A stretch of 64,000 nucleotides of DNA, taken from the NCBI GenBank assembly GCA_945906795.1, contig CAMDRO010000002.1, positions 1-64,000 on the forward strand, in the 5' to 3' direction. This DNA is from Spirosoma fluviale. GTDB lineage: Bacteria; Bacteroidota; Bacteroidia; Cytophagales; Spirosomataceae. The translations under genes were made by a program, and so were the position numbers. Numbering within the stretch: the stretch's first letter is position 1; each line of letters opens with the position of its first letter. Below are positions 41,128-49,621 of the stretch, piece after piece. The notes below the pieces were generated by a model. The model had not been told where the DNA came from. It worked only from the letters and a program-made list of their open reading frames with translations, and searched no databases.

Positions 41128-44100
41128 ATGTCCTCTAAAATAAAACTCGGACTGATTCTACTTGTAATCTCAGTTTTTACGATTAGATTCTTTCAGCCAC
41201 AGGCTCCTTCCTTTTTATCGATTGAAAAAAACACGAAGATTGCATTAGTAGGTGGAAATTTAGGCTCTCGCATGATTAATTATGATCATTTTGAGACTGA
41301 ATTGCATCTTCGCTATCCTTCAACCAATTTGATGGTTCGTAATATGTGCGATGGAGGTGATACTCCAGGGTTTAGACCACATTCGGCCCGATTTGCACCT
41401 TGGGCTTTTCTGGGCGCAGAAAAATTCCAATCGGAATTTGCCAATCCCTCACAAAGCGAAGGCCATATTGAAACCCATGACCAATGGATGAGCCGTTTAA
41501 AAATGGATGTGGTCATTGGTTTTTTTGGGTATAGCGAATCCTACGAGGGGAAAACTAATATCGCTAATTATAAGGCTGAACTAGAGGCTTTTATTAAGCA
41601 TACATTGGCGCAAAAATACAATGGGGTTTCGGCTCCCCAATTGGCCATCGTGTCTCCAACGGCCTTTGAAGATTTGAGTGCAAAAATAGATTTACCTACT
41701 GGAACTGTTCAGAATGCGAACATAACGTTATACGCTCAGGCGATGAAGGAAGTTTGTGAGAAGAATAATGTGTTGTTTATCAATGCTTTTGATGCATCCA
41801 AAAAATGGTATGCGGAATCAAAGGAGGATTTGACCATCGACGGGTTCCAATTAAATAATGCTGGGTATAAAAAATTAGCCTTGTTATTGGCAGACCAAGT
41901 TTTTGGAAAGAAATCTCTAGCGATTGAATCTAAAAGAGCGGATGTATATGCAGCCGTTGCAGAGAAAAACTGGATGTGGCACACCGACTATAAAATTCCG
42001 AATGGGGTTCACGTATATGGTCGCCGTTACAATCCGTTTGGACCTGATAATTATCCGGCAGAAATTGAAAAAATTCGTCAAATGACGGACAACCGTGAGG
42101 CGGCGATCCAAGCATCGATCAAGGGTCTCAATTATGATTTGGTCGCTGCAGATGCCAAGACACGCCCTTTAGACCCTGTCAAAACAAATTTCAATCCGGA
42201 TAAAAACGGTAGCTTGAAATATTTGTATGGAAATGAGGCTTTAAATGAGCTTAAAGTGGCCCCTGGTTACAAAATAGATTTATTCGCTTCGGAAGAAGAA
42301 TTCCCGAATTTGGCAAAACCGGTTCAAATGACTTTCGATAATAAAGGACGTCTTTGGGTGGTTTGCATGCCTTCTTACCCTCATTATAAGCCGGGTGATG
42401 CAAAACCCAACGATAAAATCATTATTCTCGAGGATACTAATCATGATGGAAAAGCAGATAAGGAAACGATTTTCGCGGAAGGTTTACACGTTCCCGTTGG
42501 GATGGAAATCACAGAATTTGGTGTATTTGTAAGCCAAGGAACTAATTTGGTTTTATTGAAAGATACCAATGGCGATGATCATGCAGATACGAAAGAAGTT
42601 ATTTTAAGTGGTTTTGACGACCACGATACGCACCATGAAATTTCTGCATTTGTAACGGATGAATCGGGTGCAATCTACATGGGCGAAGGGGTATTTTTAC
42701 ATACAAATGTGGAAACACCTTATGGAACGGTACGCGCAACTAACGGGGGTTTTATGCGGTATAATCCTGCAAGACATCATTTGGAGCGTGTAGCTCAGCT
42801 GTCAATCCCTAATCCTTGGGGAATTGCCTTTGATAAATGGGGTCAAAACTTTTTTGCAGAAACCTCAGGTCCTGATATGCGTTGGATGATGCCTGGGTCA
42901 ACTAAAAACCGATACGGCCAAACGGGTCACAAATCATTTACCTTGATTGAGGAAAAACATTTAGTTCGTCCTACTTCAGGTTTAGAATTTGTTTCAAGTC
43001 GTCATTTTCCTGACAATGTGCAAGGTGATTTTTTAATTAATAATACCATTGGATTTTTGGGAATGAAGCAACACCAATTGACAGATGATGGAACAGGATA
43101 TAAATCCAAGCACCGCCAAGATTTGATTGTCAGTAGCGATCGTAATTTCCGCCCTGTCGACATGGAATTTGCCCCCGATGGTTCACTTTATCTAATAGAC
43201 TGGCATAATATTTTGATTGGTCACATGCAACATAATGCCCGAGATCCATTGCGCGACCATACACATGGACGTGTATACCGAGTAACGTATCCTTCAAGAC
43301 CTCTAGTGACGCCTGCTAAAGTATATGGCGCATCGATTGATCAGTTATTAGATAATTTAAAATTACCTGAATACAGAACTCGTTACCGCGTACGTAGAGA
43401 ACTTCGTGGCCGTAGGGCAGCGGATATCTTGCCTAAAATTACGGCTTGGGTAGCTCGTTTAGATAAAAATGAGGCTGATTATGAGCATCATGTGTTAGAG
43501 GCTTTGTGGGTTTCTTGGGGATTAAATAAGGTTGACCAAAAATTATTAAACCAATTATTAAACGCGAAAGATTATCACGTTCGTGCAGCAGCCGTTCGGG
43601 TGTTACGTTATACAGGTCACCAAGTAAAAAACCAAGCGGCAATATTGGCTAAGGCTGTTGAAGATGAGCATGGTCGAGTTCGAATGGAGGCTTTTGTGGC
43701 TGCTTCTTGGTTACCCAAAGAAACCGCATTGCCTATTTTAGCATTGGCAAAAAAACATTCATTAGATGCTTGGATGGATAAACCATACGAAATAGCCGTC
43801 GCCCATGCGAGTGGTGTCAATGTAATTAGAAAGAAAGAAGCTCCTATAGTTTCAGCGCTAAAAGGGAAAGATTTGGAATTGTTTACTGAAGGGCAAAAAT
43901 GGTATGCCAAAGAAGGATATTGCACTACTTGTCACCAGACCAATGGAAAAGGACTTCCTGCTTCTGGTTTTCCTCCTTTAGCTAACTCGATTTGGGTTAC
44001 CGGAAACCAAGAGCGTTTGATCAAATTAGTGATTAAAGGAATTATGGGACCCATGGAATTGAATGGCGTAAAATATGCGGGCCAAGTGCCTATGACTCCT

Positions 44101-44283
44101 TACGGTGGTTTAATGTCGGACAAGGATATAGCTGCTGTTCTTACTTATGTTCGAAATTCATTTGGCAATAAAGCTTCGGCAATTGATCCTGAAAAAGTAA
44201 AGGAAATACGTGCAAAAATTGAATATAAGCATGATCTATATAATGCCAATATGTTATTGTCTGAACACCCTATCGAAAAATAA
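41128..44283 (+). CDS. Multidomain exported protein: degenerate SGNH domain, beta-propeller, HEAT-like repeats and cytochrome c
   Basis: This 1051-residue protein begins with one hydrophobic leader helix (about 5-20). An SGNH-like domain follows (about 36-256), then a membrane-bound-dehydrogenase propeller (GRLWVVCMPSYPHYKPGD; GSLYLIDWHNILIGHM), HEAT-like repeats (about 720-890) and a cytochrome c with CTTCH at 932-936. The SGNH part has GGNLGSR (42-48) where the nucleophile Ser motif should be, and D238-GF-Q241 in place of DxxH, so it is probably not an esterase. Electron transfer from a periplasmic sugar oxidation is the likely role. It heads a tight four-gene operon. Confidence 0.88.
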   Translation: MSSKIKLGLILLVISVFTIRFFQPQAPSFLSIEKNTKIALVGGNLGSRMINYDHFETELHLRYPSTNLMVRNMCDGGDTPGFRPHSARFAPWAFLGAEKFQSEFANPSQSEGHIETHDQWMSRLKMDVVIGFFGYSESYEGKTNIANYKAELEAFIKHTLAQKYNGVSAPQLAIVSPTAFEDLSAKIDLPTGTVQNANITLYAQAMKEVCEKNNVLFINAFDASKKWYAESKEDLTIDGFQLNNAGYKKLALLLADQVFGKKSLAIESKRADVYAAVAEKNWMWHTDYKIPNGVHVYGRRYNPFGPDNYPAEIEKIRQMTDNREAAIQASIKGLNYDLVAADAKTRPLDPVKTNFNPDKNGSLKYLYGNEALNELKVAPGYKIDLFASEEEFPNLAKPVQMTFDNKGRLWVVCMPSYPHYKPGDAKPNDKIIILEDTNHDGKADKETIFAEGLHVPVGMEITEFGVFVSQGTNLVLLKDTNGDDHADTKEVILSGFDDHDTHHEISAFVTDESGAIYMGEGVFLHTNVETPYGTVRATNGGFMRYNPARHHLERVAQLSIPNPWGIAFDKWGQNFFAETSGPDMRWMMPGSTKNRYGQTGHKSFTLIEEKHLVRPTSGLEFVSSRHFPDNVQGDFLINNTIGFLGMKQHQLTDDGTGYKSKHRQDLIVSSDRNFRPVDMEFAPDGSLYLIDWHNILIGHMQHNARDPLRDHTHGRVYRVTYPSRPLVTPAKVYGASIDQLLDNLKLPEYRTRYRVRRELRGRRAADILPKITAWVARLDKNEADYEHHVLEALWVSWGLNKVDQKLLNQLLNAKDYHVRAAAVRVLRYTGHQVKNQAAILAKAVEDEHGRVRMEAFVAASWLPKETALPILALAKKHSLDAWMDKPYEIAVAHASGVNVIRKKEAPIVSALKGKDLELFTEGQKWYAKEGYCTTCHQTNGKGLPASGFPPLANSIWVTGNQERLIKLVIKGIMGPMELNGVKYAGQVPMTPYGGLMSDKDIAAVLTYVRNSFGNKASAIDPEKVKEIRAKIEYKHDLYNANMLLSEHPIEK

Positions 44284-44285
44284 TC

Positions 44286-45170
44286 ATGAAAAAAAATATC
44301 ATTTTTTGTCTAGTTACCTTATTTATTTCGGTCATTTCATTGCCCATGTTTTCGCGTGAAGGTGGTCCCTTAAAAGCTAAAAAGCCCTTAGTGGTTTTTG
44401 TTTGTGGGGATCATGAGTACTCAGGTGAAACTACACTTCCCTTATTAGCCGCTGTTTTAGAAAAACAATATGGCTTTAGGACGAAGGTGTTAAAATCGTT
44501 TCCGGATCAAAATTCTGAGAAAGATATTCCGGGTTTAGAAGCGCTTGCTGAGGCAGATTTGGCCGTATTTTTTCTTCGTTGGCGCCTGCTTCCAGCAGAC
44601 CAAATAGCTCACATTGAGGCTTATTTAAAATCTGGCAAGCCAATCATGGGATTCAGAACCACGACACACTCCTTTAATTATCCTAAAACAGATCCCTTGT
44701 TTCCGTACAATGGCTTTGCAGAAAGAGCTTTTGGTGCGCCTCCAGGTTGGGGTGGACCGGCTAAACACACACATTACGGCCACCTTGCAAGTACCGATGC
44801 GACGGTAATTCCTGAGAAATCAAAACATCCCATTTTAACCGGGGTAAATCCTGAATTCCATGTTAGGTCTTGGTTATATCGTGTTTTACCTGATTATCCT
44901 GTTAAAGGAACCGAATGGCTTATTATGGGCAAAGCGGTTAATGCGGATAAAACGGCTGAAGTCCAACCTATCGCATGGACTTGGGAAAATCAATACAAAG
45001 GAAAAGTGTTTTTTACCACGATGGGACATCCAGAGGATTTTTCAGTCGAGTCTTTCCAAAGACTAGTTGTTAATGCCATCCATTGGGAATTAGGTTTAAA
45101 AGTACCTCAAAAATGGGCAGGAAAATTAGATATCAATGTTCCTTACAGAGGAATGGTCAATTCAAAATAA
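44286..45170 (+). CDS. ThuA-like protein, exported
   Basis: This 294-residue protein has a signal peptide (about 1-23). The ThuA domain (glutamine-amidotransferase-like flavodoxin fold) shows VVFVCGDHEYSGETTLPLL (about 35-53), AVFFLRWRLLP, GFRTTTHSFNYP and TMGHPEDF. ThuA proteins are linked to trehalose, disaccharide and keto-sugar use, but no reaction is settled. It lies 2 bases after the cytochrome c fusion and 6 before the epimerase. ThuA, Gfo/Idh/MocA and epimerase sets are frequent in Bacteroidota and Planctomycetes. Confidence 0.87.
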   Translation: MKKNIIFCLVTLFISVISLPMFSREGGPLKAKKPLVVFVCGDHEYSGETTLPLLAAVLEKQYGFRTKVLKSFPDQNSEKDIPGLEALAEADLAVFFLRWRLLPADQIAHIEAYLKSGKPIMGFRTTTHSFNYPKTDPLFPYNGFAERAFGAPPGWGGPAKHTHYGHLASTDATVIPEKSKHPILTGVNPEFHVRSWLYRVLPDYPVKGTEWLIMGKAVNADKTAEVQPIAWTWENQYKGKVFFTTMGHPEDFSVESFQRLVVNAIHWELGLKVPQKWAGKLDINVPYRGMVNSK

Positions 45171-45176
45171 TTTAAA

Positions 45177-46016
45177 ATGAAATACTCGATTGCAATGAAT
45201 ACGCTGGTCTATGGACCCGACATGAATGAATCCATCATCCAACATTTAGCCTACATCAAAGAAGTGGGTTATGAAGGCGTTGAGATACCTATTTTTGTGG
45301 TAGACCAAGAATATTGGAAGCCTTGGAAAGCCGAAATAGATCGCCTTGGATTAACTGTTTTTACGGTTACTTTTTTAGGAGCCGACATGAATACTATTTC
45401 ATCAGATCCTGCAGTGCGCCAAAAAGGAATTGATTTTCTTAAAAAGGCCGTTGACATAACCGCTTACCTAGGTGCTTCGTATCTTTCGGGACCGTTTCAT
45501 TCTGCCTTAGCTGTGTTTTCGGGTGCGGCACCGACCCAACAAGAATTAGATTGGTCGAAGGAAAGTATGTTGGCCGTCGCGGATCACGCTAAAGAAAAAA
45601 ATGTGATTTTAGGTTTAGAATACTTAAATCGATTTGAGAATTATGTGGTGAGTTGCGCTGACCAATTATACAGCTTGGTTAAAGCGATTAACCATCCTAA
45701 TGTCAAGATTATGTTTGACACTTTTCATGCACACATTGAAGAATTTAATACAGGAAAAGCCATGGTCCGAATTGCGGATGAAGTCGGACATATTCAATTA
45801 TCAGAAAGCACTCGTGCAACGCTAGGTGAGGGCCAAGTGCATTGGGATAATGTATTTGAACACCTTGAAAAAATGAATTACAAAGGCTGGTTGGTCGTAG
45901 AGGCCTTCACTCCTTTATTACCTGCCGCTTGTATCTGGCGTAAAAATTATACAACTGAAGCCGAATTAATCTTAAAAAGTTTTCAACACATTCAAAAGCA
46001 TTTAGCTGGCAAATAA
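45177..46016 (+). CDS. Sugar epimerase/isomerase, D-tagatose 3-epimerase-like TIM barrel
   Basis: This 279-residue cytoplasmic TIM barrel has the four metal ligands of ketose 3-epimerases in order: E148 (LGLEYLN), D181 (IMFDTFH), H205 (GHIQLSES) and E242 (VVEAFTP). It has no export signal, unlike its operon partners and unlike the related barrel at 13136. It probably epimerises a keto-sugar after uptake. The start is fixed by the first strand, MKYSIAMNTLVYG. Confidence 0.89.
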   Translation: MKYSIAMNTLVYGPDMNESIIQHLAYIKEVGYEGVEIPIFVVDQEYWKPWKAEIDRLGLTVFTVTFLGADMNTISSDPAVRQKGIDFLKKAVDITAYLGASYLSGPFHSALAVFSGAAPTQQELDWSKESMLAVADHAKEKNVILGLEYLNRFENYVVSCADQLYSLVKAINHPNVKIMFDTFHAHIEEFNTGKAMVRIADEVGHIQLSESTRATLGEGQVHWDNVFEHLEKMNYKGWLVVEAFTPLLPAACIWRKNYTTEAELILKSFQHIQKHLAGK

Positions 46017-46017
46017 C

Positions 46018-47436
46018 ATGAAAAACAATCGACGTGATTTCCTGAAAATGGGTGGCCTTACAGCCATTGGTTTAACCTCTTCACTTTCTCCTGCTGAGGC
46101 TGGAGAAGCTGCGCAAGCGCAGATAGACCAATTAATGAAAGGTTCTCCGCAGACTTTCAATATGTCTGGCTATGCCGCTCCTAAAATTGATACCGTTCGA
46201 ATAGGTTTCATTGGTTTAGGAAATCGCGGTTCTGGAGCCATTACAAGGGTAAACCGAATTGCCAATGTGCAGACTGTAGCCATTTGTGATATTCGTCCAG
46301 CTAAAGTTGCCAATGCTTTGAAGGCCTTGAAAAAAATGGACATCGAGCCCATCACTTATACTGAAAAGGAGGATGCCTGGAAAGAAATGTGCCAAAGGCC
46401 CGACATCGATTTAATCTACATCACCACTCCTTGGTATTTACATACGCCTATGGCCGTATATGCCATGCAGCAGGGAAAGCATGTCGCCTGTGAGGTGCCT
46501 GCGGCAACTACTTTGGCGGAGTGCTGGCAGTTAGTGGAAACGTCAGAAAAAACGAAAAAGCATTGTATGATGCTTGAAAATTGTTGCTATGATTTCTTTG
46601 AATTATTGACCCTAAATATGGCACGTCAAGGTTATTTTGGTGAATTACTTCATGTGGAGGGAGCGTATATTCATGACTTATTGAGTGCTAATTTTAAACA
46701 AGATCAATATTATGATAATTGGCGCTTGAAGGCCAACATGCGAAATGGTAATTTATATCCTACACATGGTTTGGGGCCTATATGCCAACTTTTAAACGTG
46801 AACCGTGGGGATCAAATGGATTATTTAGTTTCGGTTCAGTCGGACGATTTCTCGATGCATAAAATGGCCATCGAAATGGCTGAAAAAGACGCCTATTATA
46901 AGCAGTTTGTCGACAAGAAATTCCGTGGAAATATGAATACCACCACAATTAAAACCCATCTTGGTAAAACGATGATTGTGCAGCATGACGTGTCTAGTCC
47001 TCGTCCATATTCACGCATTCATTTATTGAGTGGAACCAATGGGGTAGCTATGAAATATCCGGAGCCTCGAATTTCTGATCATCACCATGAATGGATTAAG
47101 CCAGAACAAATGGCTGAAATGGAGAAGAAATATGCACCGCCGATTGTTGCAAAAATTGGTGAATTAGCCAAGCAAATCGGTGGACATGGCGGTATGGATT
47201 TTATGATGGATTGGCGACTCATTGACTGCTTGAGAAATGGCCTTCCATTAGATCAAGACGTATATGATGCGGCAGCATGGAGTTCAATTGTACCTTTGAG
47301 TGAGGTGTCGGTCAATAATCGATCTCGGTCTATGAATGTGCCAGATTTTACTCGGGGTTCATGGAAAAAAAATGTTCCTGTGGATATTAGTTTAAATCAG
47401 GGAGCCACTACGGGAGTCAAACCATTAAAAGGATAA
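46018..47436 (+). CDS. Tat-exported GH109-type Gfo/Idh/MocA enzyme (alpha-N-acetylgalactosaminidase-like)
   Basis: This 472-residue protein has Tat leader NNRRDFLKMGGLTAIGLT (about 3-20). The NAD-binding motif is GFIGLGNRGSG at 63-73. The family EKP site is EVP (CEVPAAT, 159-165), and GNLYPTHGLGP lies at 244-254. The last two features are hallmarks of GH109, which cleaves alpha-GalNAc by an NAD-dependent oxidation, elimination and reduction cycle with the cofactor held in the enzyme. It closes the operon that starts at 41128, one base after the epimerase. It could act on GalNAc-capped glycans such as mucin or blood-group structures; relatives with other specificity exist. Confidence 0.88.
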   Translation: MKNNRRDFLKMGGLTAIGLTSSLSPAEAGEAAQAQIDQLMKGSPQTFNMSGYAAPKIDTVRIGFIGLGNRGSGAITRVNRIANVQTVAICDIRPAKVANALKALKKMDIEPITYTEKEDAWKEMCQRPDIDLIYITTPWYLHTPMAVYAMQQGKHVACEVPAATTLAECWQLVETSEKTKKHCMMLENCCYDFFELLTLNMARQGYFGELLHVEGAYIHDLLSANFKQDQYYDNWRLKANMRNGNLYPTHGLGPICQLLNVNRGDQMDYLVSVQSDDFSMHKMAIEMAEKDAYYKQFVDKKFRGNMNTTTIKTHLGKTMIVQHDVSSPRPYSRIHLLSGTNGVAMKYPEPRISDHHHEWIKPEQMAEMEKKYAPPIVAKIGELAKQIGGHGGMDFMMDWRLIDCLRNGLPLDQDVYDAAAWSSIVPLSEVSVNNRSRSMNVPDFTRGSWKKNVPVDISLNQGATTGVKPLKG

Positions 47437-47437
47437 G

Positions 47438-48673
47438 TTATTTCTTTTTCCAGAATTTTTTTCCTCCTTTATTTCCACCGAAGGAAAAATTTCTTGGTTT
47501 TTCAGCCGATTTACAAGCCGCTGGGTCATAGGCAGGAGTTTCACCAAACTCCGCTGGGACCTCGGCTTTAATCACTGATTTTTCTAATAATGTTTCTATT
47601 GTAGCAAATTTTCTTTGCTCCGTTGGACTAATAAAAGTAAAGGCTGTTCCTTGGCTTTGAGCTCTTGCCGTACGACCAATTCGATGGATATAGTCTTCTC
47701 CGTCATTAGGAACATCGTAATTGATCACTAATTCAATTTCGTCTATGTCGATGCCTCGGCTTAATATATCGGTGGCTACTAAAATACTCAAATTTTTATT
47801 TCTAAAATCTTGCATGACTTTTTCTCGTTGGTCTTGCATCAAATCAGAATGTATTTCTTCTACTTTAAATTTGGAACGTTTTAAATCAGCCGTCAAAAGC
47901 TTGACATTTTGCTTTTTGGAGCAGAATATAATGACGCGGGTATAATCCTTTGATTTTAAAATATATTTGATCAAAGGTGCTTTTTGAGCTTCATAGACTA
48001 CAAATGCATTTTGTACAATTTGTTCAGGGGGTTTTGAAACGGCAATATTAATTTCTACGGGGTCTGTTAGTAATTTTCTAGCCAATTCCCGCATTTTATG
48101 AGGCATGGTGGCTGAGAATAAAAGATTTTGTCTAGTAGGCGCGAGGAAAGAAATGATTTTCATCAATTCATCTTGGAAGCCCATGTCAAGCATCCGGTCC
48201 GCCTCATCTAAAACCAAGTATTTGACTTCTTTTAAATTGACATATCCCATATTTAAATGGGCAATCATTCGGCCAGGTGTACAAACAACTATATCAACGC
48301 CACTGGTTAATGCTGTTTTTTCAGCGGTAAACGAATTTCCGTCTCCACCTCCATACACAGCGATGCAGCTGACATTGGTAAAATAGCCTAGGCCCTCCAT
48401 GTTGTCGGCAATTTGAATGGCCAACTCACGTGTGGGAACAATGATTAACGCATTTATTTTATTTTCTTCATGCGGCTCAGTAATTATTTTATTGACAATG
48501 GGCAATAAAAATGCAGCCGTTTTTCCCGTACCTGTTTGAGCGGATGCAATAATATCTTTGCCGGCTAATATGGGTTGGATGACTTGAGATTGTACTGGAG
48601 TTGCGGTTTTGTACCCCATGGAGTCAATTCCCGCTAATAAACTGTCTGTTAGACCTAATTCTTTAAATGTCAA
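47438..48673 (-). CDS. rhlE: DEAD-box RNA helicase, RhlE-like
   Basis: This 411-residue protein has all helicase core motifs: Q motif (FKELGLTDSLLAGI...PVQSQ), ASAQTGTGKT (motif I), PTRELA, DEAD in VLDEADRMLDMGFQ, SAT, and HRIGRTAR (motif VI). A short basic glycine tail (NKGGKKFWKKK) binds RNA. It unwinds RNA in ribosome assembly or mRNA turnover. It ends one base from the stop of the convergent GH109 gene. It is a housekeeping gene lying between two catabolic operons. Confidence 0.93.
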   Translation of the reverse strand: MTFKELGLTDSLLAGIDSMGYKTATPVQSQVIQPILAGKDIIASAQTGTGKTAAFLLPIVNKIITEPHEENKINALIIVPTRELAIQIADNMEGLGYFTNVSCIAVYGGGDGNSFTAEKTALTSGVDIVVCTPGRMIAHLNMGYVNLKEVKYLVLDEADRMLDMGFQDELMKIISFLAPTRQNLLFSATMPHKMRELARKLLTDPVEINIAVSKPPEQIVQNAFVVYEAQKAPLIKYILKSKDYTRVIIFCSKKQNVKLLTADLKRSKFKVEEIHSDLMQDQREKVMQDFRNKNLSILVATDILSRGIDIDEIELVINYDVPNDGEDYIHRIGRTARAQSQGTAFTFISPTEQRKFATIETLLEKSVIKAEVPAEFGETPAYDPAACKSAEKPRNFSFGGNKGGKKFWKKK

Positions 48674-48768
48674 AATCCTTGATTTGTTAATGTATTGTAT
48701 AAATTTAGAGAAATTTTATAGCTTTGAGGCATCTTGCCTTAAATATAAAATACTAAACCTAATAATTA

Positions 48769-49602
48769 ATGGTAGGAATAAACTTCCGAAATGCCCTTCG
48801 AGCAGGTAAAAATGTGTACGGGACTCAGATCTCATCCACTTCGCCTAAAATGTTTGATTCAGTCATTAGTCTTGGGCTTGATTTTGTTTTTTTTTGCAAT
48901 GAACATGTTCCATACAATCCCGAGACCTTAAGTTGGATGTGTCGCGCCTTCAAAGCTGCAGGCGTAAATCCTTTAGTACGCATTTTAGAACCAAGTCCCT
49001 TTTTAGCTACTCAAGCATTGGATGCTGGAGCCTCTGCTATTTTAGTTCCTTATGTAGAAGAAATTGAAGACGTCATTGCCTTGATTGGCGCCGTCAAATA
49101 TAGGCCTTTGAAAGGGAGAAAACTGATGCGCATTTTGCATGGTGAGGAAAAGCCAACAGAAGAATTAAAACAGTATTTAATCAAACATAATAGTAATAAT
49201 GCATTGATTTTAAATGTGGAAAGTCAAAAGGGCGTTGAATCCATGAATGAATTTGCGAACATTCAAACCTTAGATGGCCCGGGCGTTGACGGCCTAATCA
49301 TTGGCCCCCATGATTTATCTACCTCGTATGAAATGCCTGAACAATATAGGTCAAAGGCGTTTTTGGACTTAAGTTGCGGCATCATTAAAAACGCAAGGTC
49401 AAAAGGCATCGCTGTGGGTGGGCATACTGGATACCAAGATAGCCTAGATTTACAATTGGCCTGGGCCAAAGCTGGCGCTACTATTTTGCTCCATTGTTCA
49501 GATGCTTATTTGTCGGCCAACCAATTAAACAATGATTTAAACCAAATCAAAAAATGTGTAGGCGATCAGCAACACCTCAATGCAAGCACAGAAAGCATAT
49601 AA
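48769..49602 (+). CDS. HpcH/HpaI aldolase family protein
   Basis: This 277-residue cytoplasmic TIM barrel starts VGINFRNALRAGKNVYGTQI. It shows NPLVRILEPSPFLATQALDAG (about 60-80), ILVPYVEEIEDV and the conserved GLIIGPHDLSTSY (about 179-191) with a metal-binding Asp. Family members cleave 2-keto-3-deoxy sugar acids or similar 4-hydroxy-2-ketoacids to pyruvate and an aldehyde. It heads a four-gene operon with two glycosidase-like genes, which fits uronic-acid or keto-deoxy sugar breakdown. Confidence 0.87.
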   Translation: MVGINFRNALRAGKNVYGTQISSTSPKMFDSVISLGLDFVFFCNEHVPYNPETLSWMCRAFKAAGVNPLVRILEPSPFLATQALDAGASAILVPYVEEIEDVIALIGAVKYRPLKGRKLMRILHGEEKPTEELKQYLIKHNSNNALILNVESQKGVESMNEFANIQTLDGPGVDGLIIGPHDLSTSYEMPEQYRSKAFLDLSCGIIKNARSKGIAVGGHTGYQDSLDLQLAWAKAGATILLHCSDAYLSANQLNNDLNQIKKCVGDQQHLNASTESI

Positions 49603-49621
49603 TTAGATCTTGCACCAACTT

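Noticed and set aside
41233..41896. Active esterase (GDSL) domain in the cytochrome fusion
   Set aside because: The nucleophile block and the final DxxH histidine are replaced.
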